Of a DNA stretch of 64,000 nucleotides, positions 58,952-64,000 are shown piece by piece. The notes under the pieces are model-generated. The model worked only from the letters and a program-made list of their open reading frames with translations. It was not told where the DNA came from and ran no database searches. Positions within the stretch are counted from its first letter, which is position 1, and each line of letters begins with the position of its first letter. Position numbers and translations under genes: made by a program. The DNA is from Enchytraeus crypticus (taxonomy: Eukaryota; Annelida; Clitellata; Enchytraeida; Enchytraeidae), in the NCBI GenBank assembly GCA_905160935.1, contig CAJHZI010000882.1:62001-126000 (forward strand). Direction: 5' to 3'.

Positions 58952-59390
58952 ACATGATAATGCGCAGTACTCACTGCGCATTATCATGTGAATAATCGCA
59001 TGGTAATGCGAATATTCACATGGTAATGTGAATATTCCCATTACCATACGACTATTCGCATTACCATGTGAATAATCGCATTACCATGTGAATATTAGCA
59101 TTACCATGCGATTATTAGCATTACCATACGACTACTAGCATTATCATGTGAATATTAGCATTATCATGTGAATATTAGCATTATCATGTGAATATTAGCA
59201 TTATCATGTGAATATTAGCATTATCATGTGAATATTAGCATTATCATGTGAATATTAGCATTATCATGTGAATATTAGCATTATCATGTGAATATTAGCA
59301 TTATCATGTGAATATTAGCATTATCATGTGAATATTAGCAATACCATACGACTATTCGCATTACCTTTTGAATATTCACTTTAGCCTCAC
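58952..59390. repeat. 20-bp tandem array beginning with a perfect hairpin
   Basis: Units of the type tatcatgtgaatattagcat. About ten consecutive units at about 59136-59340 are essentially identical; the flanks (58990-59130, 59340-59390) hold older variants. Near 58990-59045 units are inverted relative to the rest. The array starts with a 17-bp perfect inverted repeat (58952-58968, 58973-58989; arm acatgataatgcgcagt). Confidence 0.92.
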
Positions 59391-59583
59391 ACAGAAAATC
59401 ACTTTGGTATGTAGGTATAAAAATTAAAAACATGTAAATCAATGTCATCATGCTAAGCGTGCAAATCAATAAAGAATCGCAAAGACACTCGTGATAAATG
59501 TCATTATGTCACGTGAGAAATGTCAATCACTCGCATGTATATAAGCGCGAATATTATTGTATATAAGCATATTGAACACAATT

Positions 59584-59584
<1 letters not shown>

Positions 59585-59622
<38 letters not shown>
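59585..59622. repeat. TA microsatellite
   Basis: Perfect TA run after a short tatacata block. Confidence 0.95.
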
Positions 59623-59625
<3 letters not shown>

Positions 59626-59769
59626 TTGGAGCACAAAGGTGCCAATGCACTTTCAACTTTAAAGCGTTGTGCACATTACAGTGTTATGTTAATACTTGCA
59701 TCTATCAGTGCACAAAGGTACCAAGTGATTGTATGTATTATAATACAAATAATAATATTTATTAATTAT

Positions 59770-60690
59770 TATTAGTATTATTATAAATCATATAACAGTA
59801 AATCATATTATTATTAATAATTATGATTTATTAATAATAAAAAATTAAAATTAAAGAAAATAATAGATAATAGCCTTCAATAGTAAGCCCTCATAAAAAT
59901 ACTAAATAGAGCTCAGGAGCGAAATCGTAGATGGAGGATGGAAAAGAAATCCAATAAAAGGAGCGATATTTCGAGTTAATTGGAATAGCAGAAATGAATA
60001 AGGTGAAGAGATGGGAAGACGTCATGTCCTCTGAATGGAAAGGTCAAGAGAGCAATTAATACTTGCGTCAGTGCTTCATTTATCTTCAATTTTAAGAGGA
60101 TCTGTCCTAGATGAGCCTTTACGTGAACGTTTCTGAGTTTCTCATCTGGCAGTTTTTAGCGGAATATGCGAACCTGAATGCAGCTTCAATATAAGGAAGT
60201 AGGCATATTCTTGTAAATAAGAATAGCTCGTTACTAAATTTAGTATCATTGTTAGATGCTAAAGCTAAAACTCGTATAACAGATTTATAGATAGAATTCT
60301 GTTTATGAATTAATGAACTGTTGGACTAATGGATTTATTAACAAAATTACATTCAATTTCTCTAATTAAAAATTCTCTACTCTAATGCAATTTTAGCAAT
60401 TACGCCTGCGAGTATTCGGAAATAATTCACAGTTAACTGAGTATTTAATGTGAATATATGCACTACTAATTATATTATCAGTCTTAGTATGAACACGTGA
60501 CGCCGAGAGATCGACAAATTTTAGAGTCATTTCCAGTGCTTCCAGAAGCTTCTGCGTGCTGAGAAGACTCGTAGCTCTTTGCTGACGTCGTTGCTTCCAG
60601 AACTTGGCTTCCTGAACGTCGACAATTAGTGGAACAAGTTTATGAACTATGGGCTAAACGAGTAAAAATTTTATACGCGCGCTTTTTGTG
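59770..60690. other. Non-coding, nothing recognised
   Basis: AT-rich start (taataat runs at 59750-59850), then unique sequence with no supported feature. Confidence 0.4.
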
Positions 60691-60779
60691 AAATGATATC
60701 CATGACGACAACTGTCAATTTATTCGTAAAATTTTATCATTTCAATTTTGTAATATTTGTACATTCAACAGTCTGTGCT

Positions 60780-61200
60780 GGTACAAGTGCTGTGTCAGGA
60801 TTGCTGAAGAATAGATCAACCGTAGACTGCACGTGTTGTACAAGGCGACATGTGCAGTGCAAGGAACGCTCTAAGATCCAAATCAATGTCAGAGAGAGCA
60901 TTCGGTTTGTGAGCGTCTACAAGCTAAAAGCTGCTAGGGCTAAGGCTAACGTTAGTTTCCTCACTCTAAAGCGATGTAAGTATTTAGCGAGCCCAGGATT
61001 TGAACCCCGCACATCCGCAGTCGACTATAATGTCCGAATTCGCCACTGGCTCCAGCCAGAAATCTAGGACGTCTAAAATTAAGACGTCTTAGCCCAAAAA
61101 TTTGTACAAAATATCCTAAAACAAATGGGAAAGTGAAATCCTACTCGTATCCCGACCCTGGTTAAACTGGTATTCAAGGGAAGACGATCATGATGTAGAT
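60780..61200 (+). mobile_element. R2A repeat copy carrying a nested S1 SINE
   Basis: gattgctgaagaatagatca head, tgttgtacaaggcgacatgt, ccaaatcaatgtcagagaga, gtgagcgtctac; then the SINE (60927-61058, minus); then aaaaatttgtacaaaatatc, ctactcgtatcccgaccctg, gttaaactggtattcaaggg and aagacgatcatgatg tail. Confidence 0.75.
60927..61058 (-). mobile_element. S1 SINE copy nested in R2A
   Basis: Complement: ggctggagccagtggcgaat, tgcggggttcaaatcctggg, gagtgaggaaactaacgtta and gccttagccctagcagc. A good match to the other S1 copies. Confidence 0.82.
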
Positions 61201-61204
61201 TTAG

Positions 61205-63640
61205 ACCATGTGATTTTACTCAATCGCTTGCCATGGATCGTGCCCGAGGGACTGAAGTGTTCTCCGGGATCGGTTCTTAATATCTTGTGACGTTACCTGA
61301 CCACTGAAGCGTTTGGACATAAGGCTTCTATGGCATGGTTTTACTATCATGAGGTATATTAGTATATTATATATTATATATTAGGTATATTATATTTAAG
61401 TATATACACATGTATTTACAATATTTAGGTATATTATATATTAGTTTGTTATAGTATGTATAGTTAGGTATTTATATATATAAGCCTATCTACTATATTT
61501 AGATATATTATACATTACTATTACTATCATGAGGTATTAGGATCACCAATATGAATAGGCCTACTGATTTTTTAAATTGCCAGATTTGTACTATAGTTAC
61601 TATGGATTTACTAAGTTTGGAGTCTCAAAAGTAAGGTCATTGCTTAATTGTCTATGGCCTACGTATACTTACTTACCATTACGTTAAACATAAGAAATGT
61701 TGTTCATCTCAGATGTTTCAGAAACGAATAAGGACTTTTGTTGTATACCAAATCTCTGCATAATAATATTGTTTAATATTCTATGGGACTTATTACTCGT
61801 GTATTTGCAACGTAGTTATTTCATATTGATTAAATAAAAATATTTCTCACTCTACATTTCTTATTTTGTAATTACCAATTTTATTTATTTTACGTTCTTA
61901 GAAAATAAATTAAGTAAATTCTAATTTAGGCTTTGAGTTAGATTTCGGAGATGAGGTCCAAATTTCCAGAAGGTTCCATTCACGACTTCACCAGTGAGTG
62001 GAGCCATTAAGTTGACACTACAACTTTACGATATTATCTGTTTACAATTAACTTAATATAACCAGATCACCAAAATTTGTCATTTTATTATACAAATCTT
62101 GTCATGATAATGCTAATTATTACTTATCAGATTTCCATAAATCTCAAATGATCTTGATATTGTCATAGACAATTCTAGAGCTGGCGTCGTTATTGTAAAC
62201 ACTGTTTACACGCAATTAGAGAGAAGCAGTTGTTCGATATATAACCTCTCCATAACATCATCTTCAGATTTCTTTCCGTCATGCGAATGATAGAAACTTG
62301 TTTACTTGCTGTCTCTACAATCGATGAATCTCGATATCGATTGTGGAACCTAAAGCGATTCCTGGCACTGAAAGGATTGTAATGGTATTAAAGTCCTAAC
62401 ATCTTCAAACAATCTCGTCCATGGCTTAACTCAAATTACAGGAGAACTCCTTCGACCCGATCTGCTATCAATCGAGAGATGGAATAAGTGTAGAGTGAAA
62501 ACGTCAAGACACACTGATCATCTGGTGGAAACTTAAAATTATTAGACTAGAATTTAGGTCGAGAAACGATTACTCTGTAGTTCGTCTCCGTGGTTTGCTT
62601 GATTGATTAAGAATGCTGGCCTATTGATTAAGAATAGAAGATATGTTGTCTAAACGGAAATTATAATTTATATCTCATCCGCGCCAAGTTATGATAAAAA
62701 TGTACCCAATTTTGTGACAGTACAGCTCTGTTCCTTTAGTCGACTCTAATTATAAAAAATGCGAAGTTTTTTCCAGCCGTAGTATAGATTTTAGTTTGAG
62801 AATTACAACTTTTGTTGTAGTTTTCCCTTGTAATATTTAACTACTTCCTAATCGCCCAGTGGCTAGTTTATATGTGGTGAGTTTATGCTAAGTGTATATT
62901 GGCTTCTACATAACACTAGCTCTTGCTTCTTTATTTTTATGGGAAGACATGTTATCTCATGTAATGGCAGTCAGCAATACACGTATAACAATAAAGACGG
63001 GCACACGATAACACACGCAATCTACTGTAGCTAATATATGCTCAACAATCAATATCACGTGCAAAACTGAAACTAAACAGGTGCGTATATTTGTTAATAG
63101 AACATCAAATCGCTAAAAGCGCAATATACACATGTAGGCCTACAGCAGGCTAATAGATATAAGCTTTTTAGCCTCAACAATAAAGTAAATGTTTTAGAAA
63201 AAATTTGATAGGATTTTGAAAGTTATTGATTTAAAATCTATGAATATTTAAATAAAATATTAAAATGTAGAGCATAGCTGTTATCGCTACATCACTGGTT
63301 TTATAATATGTCGTCTTCACATCTTTATACTGAATCTAAATGTGCATGTATAACTTTATATATTTTCGAGTCTTAACTAGTTTTTTGTAAGTCAATTCTT
63401 ATTTAAGTATAACCAACACGATGATTTATTAATGGTAAACTATTTAAAGAGTATCAAGACAAGACAATGATAATCTATTAAATAGATCTTGTGGAATATT
63501 CTGGCAGAATTCAGTCGATCATTATGAATCCTCAATACAACGCTACATCGCGTGCAAGATTGATTTGACAAAATTCACACATCTAAGTGTCAACGAGTCC
63601 ATTAGATTTCAGCACTTTAACTGAGTCTTTAGTAGGGCAT
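61205..63640. other. Non-coding, nothing recognised
   Basis: TA-rich simple sequence at 61360-61515. Otherwise unique-looking AT-rich DNA without supported genes. Confidence 0.4.
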
Positions 63641-63900
63641 CTACAGTTTAAGACGTGCATATAAACAAATGTCTCTTTAATTTCACTAGCTTTATCAGTC
63701 TCCCCATCTCTGAATCACTCTATCCTCTCTCGAACACAAATTTTCTTTCCTTTTATCTTTCCCCATTTTTTTACTTTAGTTTGGATATAATTAATTTTTA
63801 CAATTGTATATGTCTACAACTCTACATGTATATCATGTCAGTTTTGATATAATTAATTGTTACAATTGTAGCTGTTTATTTCATATCAGTTTCATTTCAT

Positions 63901-63931
63901 TGTCTCTCTCTCTCTCTCTCTCTCTCTATAC

Positions 63932-63995
<64 letters not shown>

Positions 63996-64000
63996 TATAT
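63901..64000. repeat. (TC)n and (TA)n microsatellites at the window edge
   Basis: TC run to about 63927, then interrupted TA to the end of the window. Confidence 0.95.

Noticed and set aside
58990..59390. Possible CRISPR-like array
   Set aside because: The 20-bp units are contiguous with no unique spacers, and the window is eukaryotic; it is a satellite.

Overview
This is a eukaryotic nuclear window from an invertebrate animal, AT-rich and full of transposable-element debris and microsatellites. The one supportable protein-coding gene, on the minus strand between about 23.9 and 37.8 kb, is part of an NMDA-type ionotropic glutamate receptor subunit whose membrane and ligand-binding parts look most like the GluN3 branch. 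GluN3-like subunits are known in several animal lineages. I cannot name the species from the sequence alone.

Seven exons can be joined by GT-AG introns with matching phases, giving 797 codons: two amino-terminal-domain exons (37513-37833, 34775-35073), a long exon carrying the end of that domain, ligand-binding half S1 and membrane segments M1-M3 (29821-30868), three exons for S2 and M4 (27064-27209, 26113-26263, 25098-25403) and a juxtamembrane tail exon (23914-24039). The 5' end of the gene (signal peptide and first part of the amino-terminal domain) was not found. The pore has Gln at the Q/R/N site and the usual ligand-carboxylate Ser of S2 is replaced, so this is a divergent subunit. Its introns hold SINEs, LINE fragments, inverted-repeat elements and coding-length minisatellites, one of which begins exactly at a splice donor.

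Regions: 1-6 kb holds a non-autonomous hAT-type element (1836-3068) and LINE 3' ends; 6-16.7 kb holds SINE and repeat copies, a broken piggyBac element (8200-10118) and minisatellites; 17.3-18.0 kb is a long inverted-repeat element set in TA repeats; 18-23 kb has LINE fragments, one with reverse-transcriptase sequence; 23.9-37.8 kb is the receptor gene; 39-42.3 kb is a cluster of a SINE, a recently duplicated repeat, a hairpin and a palindromic MITE; 49.1 kb has a 5S rRNA-like relic; 51.07-54.12 kb is a 5'-truncated, frameshifted CR1/L2-like LINE on the minus strand; 58.95-59.39 kb is a 20-bp satellite starting with a perfect hairpin. The remaining stretches show no gene I can support.

The repeats form a connected community. 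A tRNA-type SINE (called S1 here) ends with nearly the same 3' sequence as the CR1/L2-like LINE (LINE-C), so the LINE machinery probably mobilised it. Two related short families (R2A with GAT-type tails, R2B with GAA/GA-type tails), a third family (R3) and two other LINE 3'-end families (LINE-A with GA tails, LINE-B with GAT tails) recur across the window. Family names are mine, for this window only.
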